Shown here piece after piece: positions 1 through 10,186 of a stretch of DNA of 64,000 bases. Positions within the stretch are counted from its first letter, which is position 1; each line of letters opens with the position of its first letter. Under the pieces are notes generated by a model. The model was not told where the DNA came from, made no database searches, and saw nothing but the letters and a program-made list of their open reading frames with translations. The stretch is from Planococcus versutus (GTDB lineage: Bacteria > Bacillota > Bacilli > Bacillales_A > Planococcaceae): NCBI RefSeq assembly GCF_001186155.3, contig NZ_CP016540.2, positions 3,185,626 through 3,249,625 on the forward strand. Reading direction: 5' to 3'. A program made the translations under genes and the position numbers.

Positions 1-2718
1 CGAAAATACGAGTACACGCCGTCCCGAAGAACGGCATTCCGCCAGCAACTCGATCAATTGATCAAACTTAGCAGAACCTCCATCATAGCCTTCTACAAAT
101 AATGCTGGGTGACAGCATAATTGACGTAGACGTGTCAGTCCAGCTAAAATACGAATACGGTTTTTTTGAAAACTGTCTTTATTCAAATGCTTGAAAGCAT
201 CTTGTTTTAATTCAGCTAAATAAGCTGCATAGAGTTTTTTCTGTGTTGCTTGCAGCTCGGAAAATTGAATTGACTCTACTTTCTCAGGAAGCTCGGTTAA
301 TACATCGGCTTTGATGCGACGTAAAATAAAAGGACGTACTCGTTTTTTTATGTTGTCATGTCTCATTTCACTAAATAGCCTACGGTTAGGCAACAGCTCG
401 GGAAACACCACATTGAAAATTGACCATAGCTCGTCTAATGAGTTTTCAATAGGCGTACCCGTTAGTGCAAATCGGTAATCTGCGCGAATGCTCTTAACCG
501 CTTTAGCAGTTTGGGTAACTGGATTTTTAAACGCTTGTGCTTCATCTAAGAAGACGGTATGGAAAGTTTGATCTCGGTACAGCACTTGGTCTGTGCGCAA
601 AGATGGATAAGACGTGATTACCACGTCTAACGCCTTTGTATTTTTAGTTAAAGCCATTCGCTGCGCTTTACCGCCATCAATAATTCCTACTTTAACACTT
701 GGAGCAAACTTGCTTAGTTCGTTGAACCAATTGTAAACCAGTGACGACGGAGCAACTACTAGTACAGATCGCTGCTGTTTACGAACTTCGGGGAGTACCG
801 AGACAATAAAAGCAATACTTTGCAAGGTCTTCCCAAGCCCCATATCATCTGCTAAAATACCGCCAAAATTGTATTTTGCCAATAGCTTCATCCAACGAAA
901 TCCAGCTGCTTGGTAATCGCGTAAGACTCCATTTAGGCTTTTCGGCACAGCAAAATCTAATTGTCCTGGCTGATTTAAATTCTGTAATAAATTTGTGAAA
1001 TTCGTACTTGGGTCAAGCAACTGTCCTTCATCTAACGAAGCTGCTACCTGCAGTCCATGAATTAATGGAATCCGAATTTCTTCTCTACCAAAATTAGCTG
1101 AGCTGATATCCATTTCCCGTAGAAAATCACTCAAATCAAGGAATTCTTGTGTTTCTAAGGACATTAACGTACCGTTAGGGATACGGTAATAAGGACGTCT
1201 TTCTTCTAATGCCGCTATTATTTTCTTAATTTCGGTTTCTGAAATGCCTTGCATATCGAAACGAAATTCTAGCCAGTCTGTACGCTCACTAATTTCAACT
1301 TTTACTTTTGGACCGCCGTAATTTTTTTGAACACGCAGCTTAACCGCAATGGTTGCGTAAATCTGCATCATTTCTTCAAGCACAGGAATGATGTGATACA
1401 AAAAATGATATTCTGCTTCTTCGTCTTGCATATAAAAACCGCCATCCGTTTGTGTAAACTGGCTCTCTTTCATGATGCGCAAAATGTCTCGTTCTTGTTG
1501 ATGTTGTCTGCGTATGCCTGGATACTGACGAACTACATCTTCTGATTCTTCACAGGGATTAATAACCAAATGACCATAATGAAATTCAACACCCGCTAGT
1601 AAGCGGTGTTTAATACGATCGAGAAAAAGCTTGGCACGAAGAGGTGTTTCGACAAGTCGCCCGACAACTGCATCCGCAATCTTCACATTGCCTAAACGTT
1701 CTAATCCTGGTACGACAGTAGCCATGAAATAATCCAGTTCTTCTGCTGGAATTAGCAATTGGTCTAGTCCCTTTGGCAGTAAATTTCTTAGTTCTGTCAA
1801 TCGCTTGGCATCTTCATTTGCCAAATAAAAAAGAACCCCGTCTGCAAATGCCAATTCGTATGCTTGAAGAATTAGTAAAGTTTCAAGTCCTTCAATATCC
1901 AATCGAAAACCTCCGAAGCGATGCTCGTTAAAATGAAAAGATAGCGGTAATTCCTTTTCAATGTTGATGCCCTTTGTCATGTTCCCTTCCCAACTAACTT
2001 TAACGTTAGGGGCATCTTGTAAAAGAGGCAATAGTCGCTCCCAATCTGACCCTGCAAGAACAATCATGTCTTCTGTTTGTTCTGTTTTAACCACACCTGC
2101 AATTTGAGTTTTTGCTAAATATGCAAAGATTTTTTCGGATTTATCACTCAAACAGTGATCTTGTGGAGAATAATATACGCCAGTTAGTTGCTCGTATGCT
2201 TTGTTCACTTGCCACGCATTTATAAATTCATTGATGTGACCAATAGGTTCTAGCTCTTTTGTTCCTATAGCCATTCGTAACCCAAGATATGCTGTTTCAC
2301 TAAGCGATACGGGAAATAAACTAAATTCAACTTCAAGCGTTTGACGTTGATCGAAATAGCGTTGTTTGCCTTGGGTCTCTTCTGCTCTTCGGCCAAACAA
2401 TGACAACATTTTTGTTGTTGGGTTTTCGCGTTGTTGTAGATGATCAATCGCTAACAAAACTCCGGCAATATGATGACAATAGGTCGTGACAAACCCGACA
2501 GGTGGACAACTACAAGAAGCCAGAATTTCGCCCTCTTCTGCTTGTTTCACGCTGACATAAAATTCATAACGTCCCGTAACGAGACCTTTGATAAGTTGTT
2601 CGTCACTCTTGTCGGGCGTTAGTTGGATTTTTCCAGCCAGAAAAAAAGACTTTCCTTTTTTGAAAGCTGCTTGTCCGCATAACTGTTTAATTTTTGAGTC
2701 GTTTAGTGAAAAATTCAT
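1..2718 (-). CDS. SNF2-family DEAD/DEAH helicase with SWIM zinc finger (3' end cut by window)
   Basis: ATP-dependent DNA translocase of the bacterial SNF2/RapA-like family. The first 906 codons are visible and the C-terminus runs off the left edge. A SWIM-type zinc motif lies near the N-terminus (C69-x-C71, C81-x-H83), followed by a long middle region typical of SNF2-associated bacterial helicases. The helicase core begins at about residue 610 with Walker A DDMGLGKT, then DEAQ near 723 and TGTPIEN near 757. The visible protein ends at RRVLVFS, where lobe 2 (QFT motif) begins, so only the last part of the RecA-like lobe 2 is missing. ATG at 2716-2718 is chosen because the reading frame is open throughout from there. 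Family members with SWIM domains are often linked to DNA repair or transcription recycling; the specific role is not shown here. Confidence 0.88.
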   Translation of the reverse strand, partial: MNFSLNDSKIKQLCGQAAFKKGKSFFLAGKIQLTPDKSDEQLIKGLVTGRYEFYVSVKQAEEGEILASCSCPPVGFVTTYCHHIAGVLLAIDHLQQRENPTTKMLSLFGRRAEETQGKQRYFDQRQTLEVEFSLFPVSLSETAYLGLRMAIGTKELEPIGHINEFINAWQVNKAYEQLTGVYYSPQDHCLSDKSEKIFAYLAKTQIAGVVKTEQTEDMIVLAGSDWERLLPLLQDAPNVKVSWEGNMTKGINIEKELPLSFHFNEHRFGGFRLDIEGLETLLILQAYELAFADGVLFYLANEDAKRLTELRNLLPKGLDQLLIPAEELDYFMATVVPGLERLGNVKIADAVVGRLVETPLRAKLFLDRIKHRLLAGVEFHYGHLVINPCEESEDVVRQYPGIRRQHQQERDILRIMKESQFTQTDGGFYMQDEEAEYHFLYHIIPVLEEMMQIYATIAVKLRVQKNYGGPKVKVEISERTDWLEFRFDMQGISETEIKKIIAALEERRPYYRIPNGTLMSLETQEFLDLSDFLREMDISSANFGREEIRIPLIHGLQVAASLDEGQLLDPSTNFTNLLQNLNQPGQLDFAVPKSLNGVLRDYQAAGFRWMKLLAKYNFGGILADDMGLGKTLQSIAFIVSVLPEVRKQQRSVLVVAPSSLVYNWFNELSKFAPSVKVGIIDGGKAQRMALTKNTKALDVVITSYPSLRTDQVLYRDQTFHTVFLDEAQAFKNPVTQTAKAVKSIRADYRFALTGTPIENSLDELWSIFNVVFPELLPNRRLFSEMRHDNIKKRVRPFILRRIKADVLTELPEKVESIQFSELQATQKKLYAAYLAELKQDAFKHLNKDSFQKNRIRILAGLTRLRQLCCHPALFVEGYDGGSAKFDQLIELLAECRSSGRRVLVFS

Positions 2719-2810
2719 GAGCTAGGTTCCTCTCTGCGTTAAACTACCGGAGACCTTTTGAAAAAAATCTGATTCTCTCTAACTGCGGAGCTATTCAACG
2801 ATTGCGATAC

Positions 2811-2845
2811 AAAGCCCTCTTCAACAGTGTTGAGGAGGGCTCTTT
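2811..2845 (-). terminator. Hairpin downstream of mnmH
   Basis: Long inverted repeat pairing AAAGCCCTC with GAGGGCT, extended inward by TCAACA/TGTTGA, four bases after the mnmH stop. The T tract is short, so termination strength is uncertain. Confidence 0.55.
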
Positions 2846-2848
2846 GTA

Positions 2849-3895
2849 CTAGACTGGAGAATTCTCAAGCTCTGGTATCTGTTCTTTTATCGCTTTAATG
2901 GCCTCTTCAAGATTGCGAACGTGCAAGATCTTTTTTTGTGTATCGGGATATTGAAGACCCGTATGTTGGTAACGCGAATCGTAGTAATACTCTAGCAATA
3001 AATGCACGGCAGAGGCAAATTCGCTCGTTTCTAGACTCGTCTCAATTTGTTTAGAAACTTCCAAAGGCATGCGTGTTTTAATTCGTTGGAACGCAGCTAT
3101 GCATTCTGCTTGGTATTCTACTGGGCGATAATCTTCAATAATCTCTTTAATCCGTTCTTCAATCGGCATTTCAATGATCAACTGGAGGCTATTTGCTTTT
3201 AACTCCATTACCCAAGACGGAATAACCACTTTACCGATTCGCGCACTTTCCGCTTCAAAGAGCACAAAAGGTGCTTTTCGAAGCTTTCGAAATTGCTGAA
3301 CAAGTAAAGAATCAAATACTTTCTGGTTATGAGGTTCAACACCAATATGACCAAAGATAGAACCTTTATGATTGGCCAAACCTTCTAAGTCCATTACAGG
3401 ATAGCCTTGCTTTTCTAATGCTTTTAAAATTCTAGTTTTTCCTGTTCCAGTTAATCCATTTAATACATAAGCCTTAAAAGGTGCTTCAGGTTGCTCAAGC
3501 TGTTCAAGCACCCACCTGCGGTATTCACGAATTCCACCTTCTAACCGGCTGACATGAACATCCATTAACGACAAAAGTGTAGCTGTTGTTCGACTACGCA
3601 TGCCACCTCGCCAACAAAATACGGTTTTATGACCGTTGATTTGTTTAAACTGATGAACAAATTCCGGCAATTTAGCGGATAGGATTTCAAGTCCCCGTAC
3701 TTTAGCCGCTTCTACACTTGCTTGTTTATAAAGCGTGCCTATTTCGGCTCGTTCTTCATCATCAAAAAAAGGAATGTTAATACTTCCAGGGATTGAAAAG
3801 TTCTTATATTCAGATGGCGACCTGACATCGATTAGCACCATTTCGTTTTTTTCACTTAAAGGCATTAACTCTGTCACTTCAATATTATTGAACAT
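2849..3895 (-). CDS. mnmH: tRNA 2-selenouridine/geranyl-2-thiouridine synthase MnmH (SelU)
   Basis: Modifies 2-thiouridine at wobble position 34 of Lys, Glu and Gln tRNAs. The family first geranylates the sulfur and then exchanges it for selenium using selenophosphate. The 348-residue protein has the family length. The N-terminal rhodanese domain (about 1-135) carries the catalytic cysteine C94 in FCWRGGMRS. A P-loop follows (GLTGTGKT, residues 147-154) in the C-terminal kinase-like domain. GGAGG sits 8 nt before the ATG. It faces away from the divergent cation transporter gene. No selenophosphate synthase (selD) gene is visible in the window, so whether selenium is the real product cannot be judged. 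Confidence 0.93.
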   Translation of the reverse strand: MFNNIEVTELMPLSEKNEMVLIDVRSPSEYKNFSIPGSINIPFFDDEERAEIGTLYKQASVEAAKVRGLEILSAKLPEFVHQFKQINGHKTVFCWRGGMRSRTTATLLSLMDVHVSRLEGGIREYRRWVLEQLEQPEAPFKAYVLNGLTGTGKTRILKALEKQGYPVMDLEGLANHKGSIFGHIGVEPHNQKVFDSLLVQQFRKLRKAPFVLFEAESARIGKVVIPSWVMELKANSLQLIIEMPIEERIKEIIEDYRPVEYQAECIAAFQRIKTRMPLEVSKQIETSLETSEFASAVHLLLEYYYDSRYQHTGLQYPDTQKKILHVRNLEEAIKAIKEQIPELENSPV

Positions 3896-4140
3896 CTATT
3901 TTCCTCCAAACACGCGCTCGTTTTACGTATTCTTTCAGTATACACTCATGTGGAACGGTTTTCTTTTTTGAGTACTTGTTTTTTACCTGTCTGTCTTGTT
4001 GTGCAACAGCTAGTAAATTCTAGTAAACACTATTTTTCATAGCTTTTTCACTATCTCTATGTTTTAATTTTAAGACGAGAAGGGAATAATACTAGAAATT
4101 GCTGAAATTAGTCATATTTTTACGTAGAGGAGAAAACCAT

Positions 4141-5124
4141 ATGAAAGAACTTTTCGGTTTGATGAAATTCGGAACGCAATCCGCCTTATGGGCAGCTGTC
4201 ATCAATACAGTTGTTGCCATCATTAAAACAGCTGCTTATTTAATTACTGGAAACGTTGCGATGTTTGCTGAAATGATGCACAGTTTCGGAGATGCCGCCA
4301 ATCAATTTTTTGTTTTTATCGGTTCTGCATTAAGTAAAAAAGAACCCACAGAACGATTTCCTGGAGGATTTGGTCGTTTGGTTAATCTTGTGTTACTCGG
4401 CGCTGTACTGATTGTCGGGGTACTAGCCTATGAGACCATCGTCGAAGGAGTTCATCACATTACAAACGCCACTCAATCTGAAGATTGGTTTTGGTTAAAT
4501 ATTAGCGTTCTTGGGGCCTCGGCGTTACTAGAAGCCGGAGTGCTTTATAAAGCGATGAAAGAAATTACAGAACACTTGCCCAAAGAACAAACAAAAGGGC
4601 TTAAGTTACTTCCGCTCAGTTACAAGCATGTAAAAGAAGCCAAACCTGCTACAAAGTTAGTGTTTCTAGAAGATAATGTCGCCGTTGGTGGTGCATTACT
4701 CGCGATGCTTGCTATTATTATCGCAACCTATACGCCGTTTCACAGTGCTACAGGCTATGCTTCTATTATCATCGGTGTTGCTCTTATTTTTGTAGTTGGT
4801 CGTATATTCTTAGATAATGCTGCAGGTGCATTAGGAGTTGCTGATGTAAAAATGCAAGCAAGAATGGGCGCACGTATTTTGCAACACGAGCACATTACTG
4901 ATATCCAGGACTTGGATGTCATTAAAGAAGGCGATAGTCTTCACGTTGAATTACGAGTCGAAGTAGACCCGAACATGACGATTAAACAAGCAGACGAAAT
5001 CCGTAATTACATTGAGGAAAAAATTACTGAAAGTGTGGATAATGTCACAGATATTATCATTGAATTTGATGACGATGATGGCATTGATACATGGCGCAAT
5101 ATTTCGAGCGAAGATAAAAAATAG
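4141..5124 (+). CDS. Cation diffusion facilitator family transporter
   Basis: Membrane antiporter of the CDF family, which exports divalent metals (Zn, Mn, Fe or Co) in exchange for protons. The 327-residue protein has several hydrophobic segments. Transmembrane helix 2 carries the family signature HSFGDAANQ (about 47-55), with His and Asp as metal ligands. After the membrane part comes a soluble C-terminal domain with the beta-alpha pattern of CDF dimerisation domains and an acidic tail (EFDDDDG). ATG 4141 is preferred over an upstream in-frame ATG because GAGGAG lies just before it. It is monocistronic, with a strong terminator after the stop. The metal cannot be assigned from sequence alone. 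Confidence 0.9.
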   Translation: MKELFGLMKFGTQSALWAAVINTVVAIIKTAAYLITGNVAMFAEMMHSFGDAANQFFVFIGSALSKKEPTERFPGGFGRLVNLVLLGAVLIVGVLAYETIVEGVHHITNATQSEDWFWLNISVLGASALLEAGVLYKAMKEITEHLPKEQTKGLKLLPLSYKHVKEAKPATKLVFLEDNVAVGGALLAMLAIIIATYTPFHSATGYASIIIGVALIFVVGRIFLDNAAGALGVADVKMQARMGARILQHEHITDIQDLDVIKEGDSLHVELRVEVDPNMTIKQADEIRNYIEEKITESVDNVTDIIIEFDDDDGIDTWRNISSEDKK

Positions 5125-5150
5125 GTTTACAAATTTTATCATTTAAATAA

Positions 5151-5197
5151 AACAACTCAACCCAGAAAAGAAAACTCTTCTGGGTTGGGTTGTTTTT
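5151..5197 (+). terminator. Rho-independent terminator of the CDF transporter gene
   Basis: A 17-bp stem with one mismatch (AACAACTCAACCCAGAA against TTCTGGGTTGGGTTGTT) is followed by five T, starting 26 nt after the stop codon. Confidence 0.85.
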
Positions 5198-5281
5198 ATA
5201 TATCACGCATATATTTTATCACTTCAAGGATTTGGAGCTTTCGCCAAAGCGATTAGAAAAATTTTTGAGATTGATTTTTTA

Positions 5282-6157
5282 TTATTTTCCTACTTTTGCA
5301 AAAGCTGCTAACACAGACGTTTTTAAATAATGGGACACCCCATTTTCATCGCATGTAAATTCCGTAACTTCATCTACTTGCGCTTTAATGTGATCTGATG
5401 CATTTTTCATTGCTACTGCATGACTGACATATTCAAACATTTTGATGTCATTATCACTATCTCCAATGGCTAGAGTTTCGCATCTTACTAAGTCGAACCG
5501 CTCCAGCATTTGCTCAATACCTGATGCTTTATTGATACCTGCAACCATGACTTCGGCGTTATGTGGAGAAGAAGGAGTCATCGAAAACTTCATGTCTTGT
5601 TGCAAATCCGCTAGTTCGGATTTCCACGCATCAATTTCGTCGCGAGTTCTAGCAAAAAAGTAAAATTTGGAAAAGTGATTTCCTGTAATCTCAGCTGTCC
5701 ATTCAATGTCCTCTTTTATAGCTTTTTGTCGCGAAATCCATTCGTTGTTCTGAACAGAATCCGGCTTAGGCTCCCGAACTGCTGCTTCGACAAACGTTTT
5801 GTCTTGTTCTAGCACGATTCGTGAATGACCATGTGGAAAAAGTTCATAATACATTTTCTGCTGACGTGCTTTTTCAATGATGGTTTCTACCAACTCCAAA
5901 GAAAGTGCATGTTCAAAGATCACTTTCTCGCCAATATAGCCAGCCATGCCATTTGCGGTAATCATGCCATCTACTGCAAAGCCTTTTGGCAACATTTCTG
6001 CTAATTCATCTGCCGATCTACCAGTTGCAATGAAAACAAAAATGCCTTTAGTTCGTAGTTCGTCTATAACTTCTTTTGTTTCAATTGTCACTTTGTTCTG
6101 ATGCGTCAAAATCGTTCCGTCCATATCCAAAAAGACGGCTTTTGGGTTAACACTCAC
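5282..6157 (-). CDS. HAD-superfamily Cof-type phosphatase
   Basis: Cytosolic Cof/YbiV-type haloacid dehalogenase phosphatase; substrates in this subfamily are usually sugar phosphates or flavin/pyridoxal phosphates. Motif I is FLDMDGTIL with the nucleophilic Asp (about 10-16), motif II is FIATGR and motif IV is GDSDNDIKMFEYV near residue 230. A cap domain lies between motifs II and III. The length of 291 residues fits the family. The start is GTG, chosen because GGAGGG lies 8 nt upstream and the following MSVNPKAVFLDMDG matches the usual N-terminus. It is a single gene, divergent from glcT. The substrate is not predictable from sequence. Confidence 0.9.
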   Translation of the reverse strand: MSVNPKAVFLDMDGTILTHQNKVTIETKEVIDELRTKGIFVFIATGRSADELAEMLPKGFAVDGMITANGMAGYIGEKVIFEHALSLELVETIIEKARQQKMYYELFPHGHSRIVLEQDKTFVEAAVREPKPDSVQNNEWISRQKAIKEDIEWTAEITGNHFSKFYFFARTRDEIDAWKSELADLQQDMKFSMTPSSPHNAEVMVAGINKASGIEQMLERFDLVRCETLAIGDSDNDIKMFEYVSHAVAMKNASDHIKAQVDEVTEFTCDENGVSHYLKTSVLAAFAKVGK

Positions 6158-6387
6158 TTTATTCCCTCCTGTTGTTACTTACACATGATACTTCCCAGTA
6201 TACGACTAGCTTTTTCTAAACTCAATGAAAGCCGCATCGATCACTGTTTTAGAAGGATTAAAGCTATTACAAAAAGGCAGAAAATGTTAGAATAATAATA
6301 AGAGCAATTTTTAGATTTTTATTTATTTATGAAAATTATTTGTCTATGCTAATCGTTTAAAAAGTTCCGCGGCAGATGGAGGCTAAA

Positions 6388-7230
6388 ATGAAACAAGTTT
6401 TTACCATTCAAAAAATATTAAATAATAATGTCGTGATTGCATATAATAATATCTACAAAGAAGTTGTATTAATCGGCAATGGACTTGGTTTTAATCGAAA
6501 AAAAGGAGATCTTGTTCCTTTTGATGAAGCTGATAAAACTTTTTTGTTAACAGATGAAAAAGAAATGGAACAGTACGTTAATTTGCTTCCTTATATTGAA
6601 GAAAAACTGATTTCTTTTATCCATGAACTGTTGCTTTTCATCGAAGAAAAAATGGAGAAAGAACTAAATGAGCATATTCACGTAGCTTTGACTGATCACA
6701 TCGCTTTTGCTATTAATCGTGCTAAAAAAGACATTCAGTTTTCCAATCCTTTTCTATTTGAGATTGAATCTTTGTATCCAAAAGAATACTCGGTCGCTAA
6801 AGACGTTGTTCAAAAAGTTGAGACCCAAACTGATGTTCTTTTTCCAGAAGGCGAGATTGGTTTTATTGCTCTTCATATTCACAGCGCCGTGACGGACAAG
6901 TCCTTGCGTGACATCAACCGCTACCACTCCTTACTATCAAAATTGGTCACTATCATTCAAGATAGCCTGGATATTCGCTTGGAAAAAAACAACATCGACT
7001 ATCACCGCTTAATTCAACACCTTCACCGAGCAATTGATCGCGCCGATAAAGGCACTCCTGTCGGTGAAGAAAATAAATTGGCTGCTATGTTGAAAAATGA
7101 ATATCCTATATGCTATAATCTTGCTTGGAAGCTCATAAAAGTAATGCAAAATCAATTGAATAAGCCCGTAGATGAATCAGAAGTCATGTATTTGACGATT
7201 CATTTGCAACGCTTGACACATAAATTCTAA
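6388..7230 (+). CDS. glcT: Transcription antiterminator GlcT of the BglG/LicT family
   Basis: RNA-binding antiterminator that opens ptsG transcription when glucose is present. An N-terminal RNA-binding domain (about 1-55, KQVFTIQKILNNNVVIAYN) is followed by two PTS regulation domains (PRD1 and PRD2), whose conserved histidines are targets of EII phosphorylation (for example FIALHIHSAV and LTIHLQRL). The length of 280 residues is normal. ATG 6388 is preferred over ATG 6376 because GGAGG lies between the two. It sits directly upstream of ptsG, with a RAT-like sequence and terminator in between. By analogy with B. subtilis, glucose EII phosphorylates and inactivates it when sugar is absent. Confidence 0.95.
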   Translation: MKQVFTIQKILNNNVVIAYNNIYKEVVLIGNGLGFNRKKGDLVPFDEADKTFLLTDEKEMEQYVNLLPYIEEKLISFIHELLLFIEEKMEKELNEHIHVALTDHIAFAINRAKKDIQFSNPFLFEIESLYPKEYSVAKDVVQKVETQTDVLFPEGEIGFIALHIHSAVTDKSLRDINRYHSLLSKLVTIIQDSLDIRLEKNNIDYHRLIQHLHRAIDRADKGTPVGEENKLAAMLKNEYPICYNLAWKLIKVMQNQLNKPVDESEVMYLTIHLQRLTHKF

Positions 7231-7234
7231 CCAT

Positions 7235-7263
7235 ACGTGTTACTGATTCGATCAGGCATGAGT
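7235..7263 (+). promoter_or_regulatory. RAT (ribonucleic antiterminator) site for GlcT
   Basis: The leader sequence TGTTACTGATTCGATCAGGC followed by ATGAG matches, from memory, the B. subtilis ptsG RAT almost base for base. It overlaps the 5' arm of the downstream terminator, so GlcT binding would exclude the terminator hairpin. Confidence 0.88.
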
Positions 7264-7343
7264 ATGAAAAGATGAAAATTAGAACAAATAGGACAAAACT
7301 GCCCTTTTGCTCATTTTCCTCTTTTCTACTCATGTCTTTTTTT
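7255..7343 (+). terminator. Conditional terminator in the ptsG leader
   Basis: A stem of about 23 bp pairs GGCATGAGTATGAAAAGATG and following AAAAT (from 7255) with the complementary arm at 7313-7336, then seven T (7337-7343). The 5' arm overlaps the RAT, giving the classic mutually exclusive antiterminator/terminator pair. Confidence 0.88.
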
Positions 7344-7422
7344 ATCGCGTCAACGTGCTTCTTTTATTCAACGGAGCTATTCAATTATTTTTACTCATTC
7401 ACCCTATAGAGGAGGAAATTAC

Positions 7423-9456
7423 ATGTCACTCAATTTGTTCGGTACTTTGCAAAAAGTTGGTAAAGCCTTAATGCTTCCTGTTGCACTCTTACCTGCCGCT
7501 GGTATTTTGTTGGCTTTTGGTACGAGTTTTGCACAAGAATCATTTTTGGAAGCGGTTCCTTTTATGGGAGCTAACTGGATTCAGCAATTATTATTTGTTA
7601 TGGCAGAAGCTGGTGGCGTTGTTTTCGACAACTTACCTTTACTGTTTGCAGTAGGTGTTGCCATTGGCCTTGCCGGTGGTGATGGTGTTGCCGGACTCGC
7701 TGCGATCATCGGTTACTTAATCATGAATGTTACCATGAAAGCCTTTGGTGGAATTACCCTTGAAATGACTAGTGACCCGGCATACGCCAACGTACTAGGA
7801 ATTCCAACGCTACAAACGGGTGTGTTTGGCGGTATTATCGTCGGTATTTTAGCAGCCTTTTTGTACAATAAGTTCTTCAATATTCAATTACCGCAGTTTT
7901 TAGGATTTTTTGCAGGGAAACGATTTGTTCCTATCATTACTGCTTTTTCAGCCGTTTTCCTCGGAATTGTGATGTTTATGGTTTGGCCATTTGCGCAAAG
8001 TGGATTAAACACACTTTCTCATTTCATGTTAGAAACTAACCGCACACTTGCGGCGTTTGTATTCGGTGTTATTGAACGTTCGTTAATTCCATTTGGTTTG
8101 CACCATATTTTCTACTCTCCTTTTTGGTTTGAGTTTGGTCAATATACTAGTGCTGCTGGTGAAATCATCCGTGGTGACCAACGTATTTTCTTTGCACAAC
8201 TACAAGATGGAGTAGATTTTACAGCTGGTACATTTATGACGGGTAAATTTCCATTCATGATGTTTGGTCTTCCAGCTGCTGCACTTGCTATTTACCACAC
8301 TGCACGTCCTGAGAAAAAGAAAATCGTCGGAGGCATCATGGCTTCTGGTGCGTTAACTTCATTTCTTACAGGGATTACAGAACCACTTGAATTTACGTTC
8401 TTATTTGTTGCTCCTGTGTTGTTCGGAATTCATGCTGTTTTCGCAGGTCTATCGTTTATGACGATGCATTTGCTCGATGTTAAAATTGGCATGACATTTT
8501 CTGGCGGATTGATCGACTTCTTGCTCTTTGGTGTGCTGCCTGGTAGAACCGAATGGTTCTGGGTCATCGTGGTCGGATTGGTCTTCTCGTTTATTTATTA
8601 TTTCGGTTTCCGTTTCGCGATTTTGAAATTCAATTTGATGACACCAGGACGCGAAGAAGATGAAGAAGATGAAGAAGTAGGTGAAATTGGTGAATTGCCA
8701 TATGAAATTCTTGCAGCTATGGGCGGAGAAGAAAACATCAAGCATTTAGACGCTTGTATTACACGCTTACGTGTCAGTGTTGAAGATAAAGGCAATGTCG
8801 ATAAAAAACGATTGAAAAAGCTTGGAGCTTCAGGTGTTATGGAAATTGGCAATAACATTCAAGCAATTTTCGGACCGGTTTCGGATAGTTTACGAGGACA
8901 AATGCAAGACATTATTGATGGCAAATCGCCACGACCTGCTAAAAAGATAAACGTTTCCGCTGAAGAAACTAGTAGAACAGCTACACCTTTAGAATTTAAT
9001 AATCCAATAACAGGTGAGCTTCTACCAATTTCCGAAGTGCCCGATCAAGTGTTTTCTGGAAAAATGGTAGGCGATGGATTTGCGATCAAACCAACAGAAG
9101 GAAAAGTCTATTCTCCTGTAAATGGTAAAGTTGTTACGGTTTTTCCGACTAAGCATGCCATTGGGATTGAGGCAGATAACGGCACGGAAATTCTAATTCA
9201 CATTGGGATTGATACAGTGAATTTGAAAGGTCAAGGCTTTACTTCGCATATTGAACAAGGTGACTTGGTTGAACAAGGTCAGCTTTTGATGGAAATGGAC
9301 TTGGCTTATATTGCTGAAAACGCAGCATCGATCATTACACCTATCGTCTTTACCAACCTTGAAGAAAGACAATCAATCAAACTTAAGAAATCTGGTGGTG
9401 TTGTAGCTAAAGATACGGACATCGTAAAAATTATTAATGGCGAATCTGTCGTTTGA
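7423..9456 (+). CDS. ptsG: PTS glucose transporter, fused EIICBA
   Basis: Imports glucose and phosphorylates it to glucose-6-phosphate. All three PTS domains are in one 677-residue chain. The membrane EIIC domain (about 1-400) includes the glucose-family motif [22 protein letters not shown] follows with the phosphocysteine C445 in [12 protein letters not shown] linker with NPITGEL leads to EIIA with phosphohistidine H593 in [22 protein letters not shown] precedes the ATG. Expression is set by the GlcT-RAT switch in the leader, and a terminator follows. Members of this family can also take glucosamine or maltose; context with glcT makes glucose the best call. Confidence 0.96.
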   Translation: MSLNLFGTLQKVGKALMLPVALLPAAGILLAFGTSFAQESFLEAVPFMGANWIQQLLFVMAEAGGVVFDNLPLLFAVGVAIGLAGGDGVAGLAAIIGYLIMNVTMKAFGGITLEMTSDPAYANVLGIPTLQTGVFGGIIVGILAAFLYNKFFNIQLPQFLGFFAGKRFVPIITAFSAVFLGIVMFMVWPFAQSGLNTLSHFMLETNRTLAAFVFGVIERSLIPFGLHHIFYSPFWFEFGQYTSAAGEIIRGDQRIFFAQLQDGVDFTAGTFMTGKFPFMMFGLPAAALAIYHTARPEKKKIVGGIMASGALTSFLTGITEPLEFTFLFVAPVLFGIHAVFAGLSFMTMHLLDVKIGMTFSGGLIDFLLFGVLPGRTEWFWVIVVGLVFSFIYYFGFRFAILKFNLMTPGREEDEEDEEVGEIGELPYEILAAMGGEENIKHLDACITRLRVSVEDKGNVDKKRLKKLGASGVMEIGNNIQAIFGPVSDSLRGQMQDIIDGKSPRPAKKINVSAEETSRTATPLEFNNPITGELLPISEVPDQVFSGKMVGDGFAIKPTEGKVYSPVNGKVVTVFPTKHAIGIEADNGTEILIHIGIDTVNLKGQGFTSHIEQGDLVEQGQLLMEMDLAYIAENAASIITPIVFTNLEERQSIKLKKSGGVVAKDTDIVKIINGESVV

Positions 9457-9472
9457 TGTAAGATCAATCTAT

Positions 9473-9520
9473 AAAGCCCGAACGCATTTGGACAATCTCC
9501 AAATGCGTCCGGGCTTTTTA
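9473..9520 (+). terminator. Rho-independent terminator of ptsG
   Basis: Near-perfect stem AAAGCCCG(A)ACGCATTTGGA with its complement ending CGGGCTTT, then a T tract; it begins 17 nt after the ptsG stop. Confidence 0.9.
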
Positions 9521-9624
9521 TCTAGTGAATCTGACCTCTATGTTTTGTTCGGAATTGACGCTTTTAACTAGTCCACTTGTCTGCTATTCTTATTTGAAAA
9601 AGAAAAGAGAGGAGGCTACTCATT

Positions 9625-10167
9625 ATGCAAAAAACTACTAGCCATTCTTCTTCGGCTAATTCACGTACACTTGATTTGATTTTAAGCTCGATGGCGATTG
9701 CACTTGTTTTTGTCGCTACGTTGTTGTTAAACATTCGTCTTCCCATTGCTGCAAATGGTGGGCTTGTCCACCTGGGTACAGCTATGCTCTTCATCATCGC
9801 CATTTTATTTGGACCTAAAAAAGGATTGATTGCTGGCGCAGTTGGCATGGGCTTGTTTGACTTGGTTTCAGGTTGGACGTTATGGGCACCTATCACAATT
9901 TTGGCACGGGGTCTGCAAGGGTATATGGTTGGCCGAATTGCTTGGTCTGGCAATAGAAATGGAGGCAGTACAACGTTTAATATTATTGCCTCTGCAGTTT
10001 CCATTCCATTCATGATCGCCATTTACTATGTTGGCGAAGCCATTATTTTTAGTAGCTGGATCATTCCTGCCGCTTCTATTCCCGGAAACATCGTTCAAAA
10101 CGTAGTTGGATTAGTCATCGCAATTCCTGTAGCGGTTGCATTAAAGAAAACACCTTTTTTCAACTAA
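9625..10167 (+). CDS. ECF transporter S component (substrate unknown)
   Basis: Substrate-binding membrane subunit of an energy-coupling factor vitamin transporter. The 180-residue protein has five to six hydrophobic segments. After a short polar Ser/Thr-rich N-terminus come LDLILSSMAIALVFVATLLL, a GGLVHLGTAMLFIIAILFGP block and AGAVGMGLFDLVSGW, a pattern shared by S components for thiamine precursors, pantothenate and pyridoxine. No EcfA or EcfT gene is nearby, so it probably uses the shared group II ECF module encoded elsewhere. GAGAGGAGG precedes the ATG. I see no thiamine or other riboswitch in the 100 nt upstream, so the vitamin cannot be named. Confidence 0.8.
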   Translation: MQKTTSHSSSANSRTLDLILSSMAIALVFVATLLLNIRLPIAANGGLVHLGTAMLFIIAILFGPKKGLIAGAVGMGLFDLVSGWTLWAPITILARGLQGYMVGRIAWSGNRNGGSTTFNIIASAVSIPFMIAIYYVGEAIIFSSWIIPAASIPGNIVQNVVGLVIAIPVAVALKKTPFFN

Positions 10168-10186
10168 TCTCTTTTTCTAGAATGAC

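Noticed and set aside
9457..9624. A vitamin riboswitch upstream of the ECF S component
   Set aside because: The interval holds the ptsG terminator and a short leader; no conserved thiamine, FMN or preQ1 core was found.
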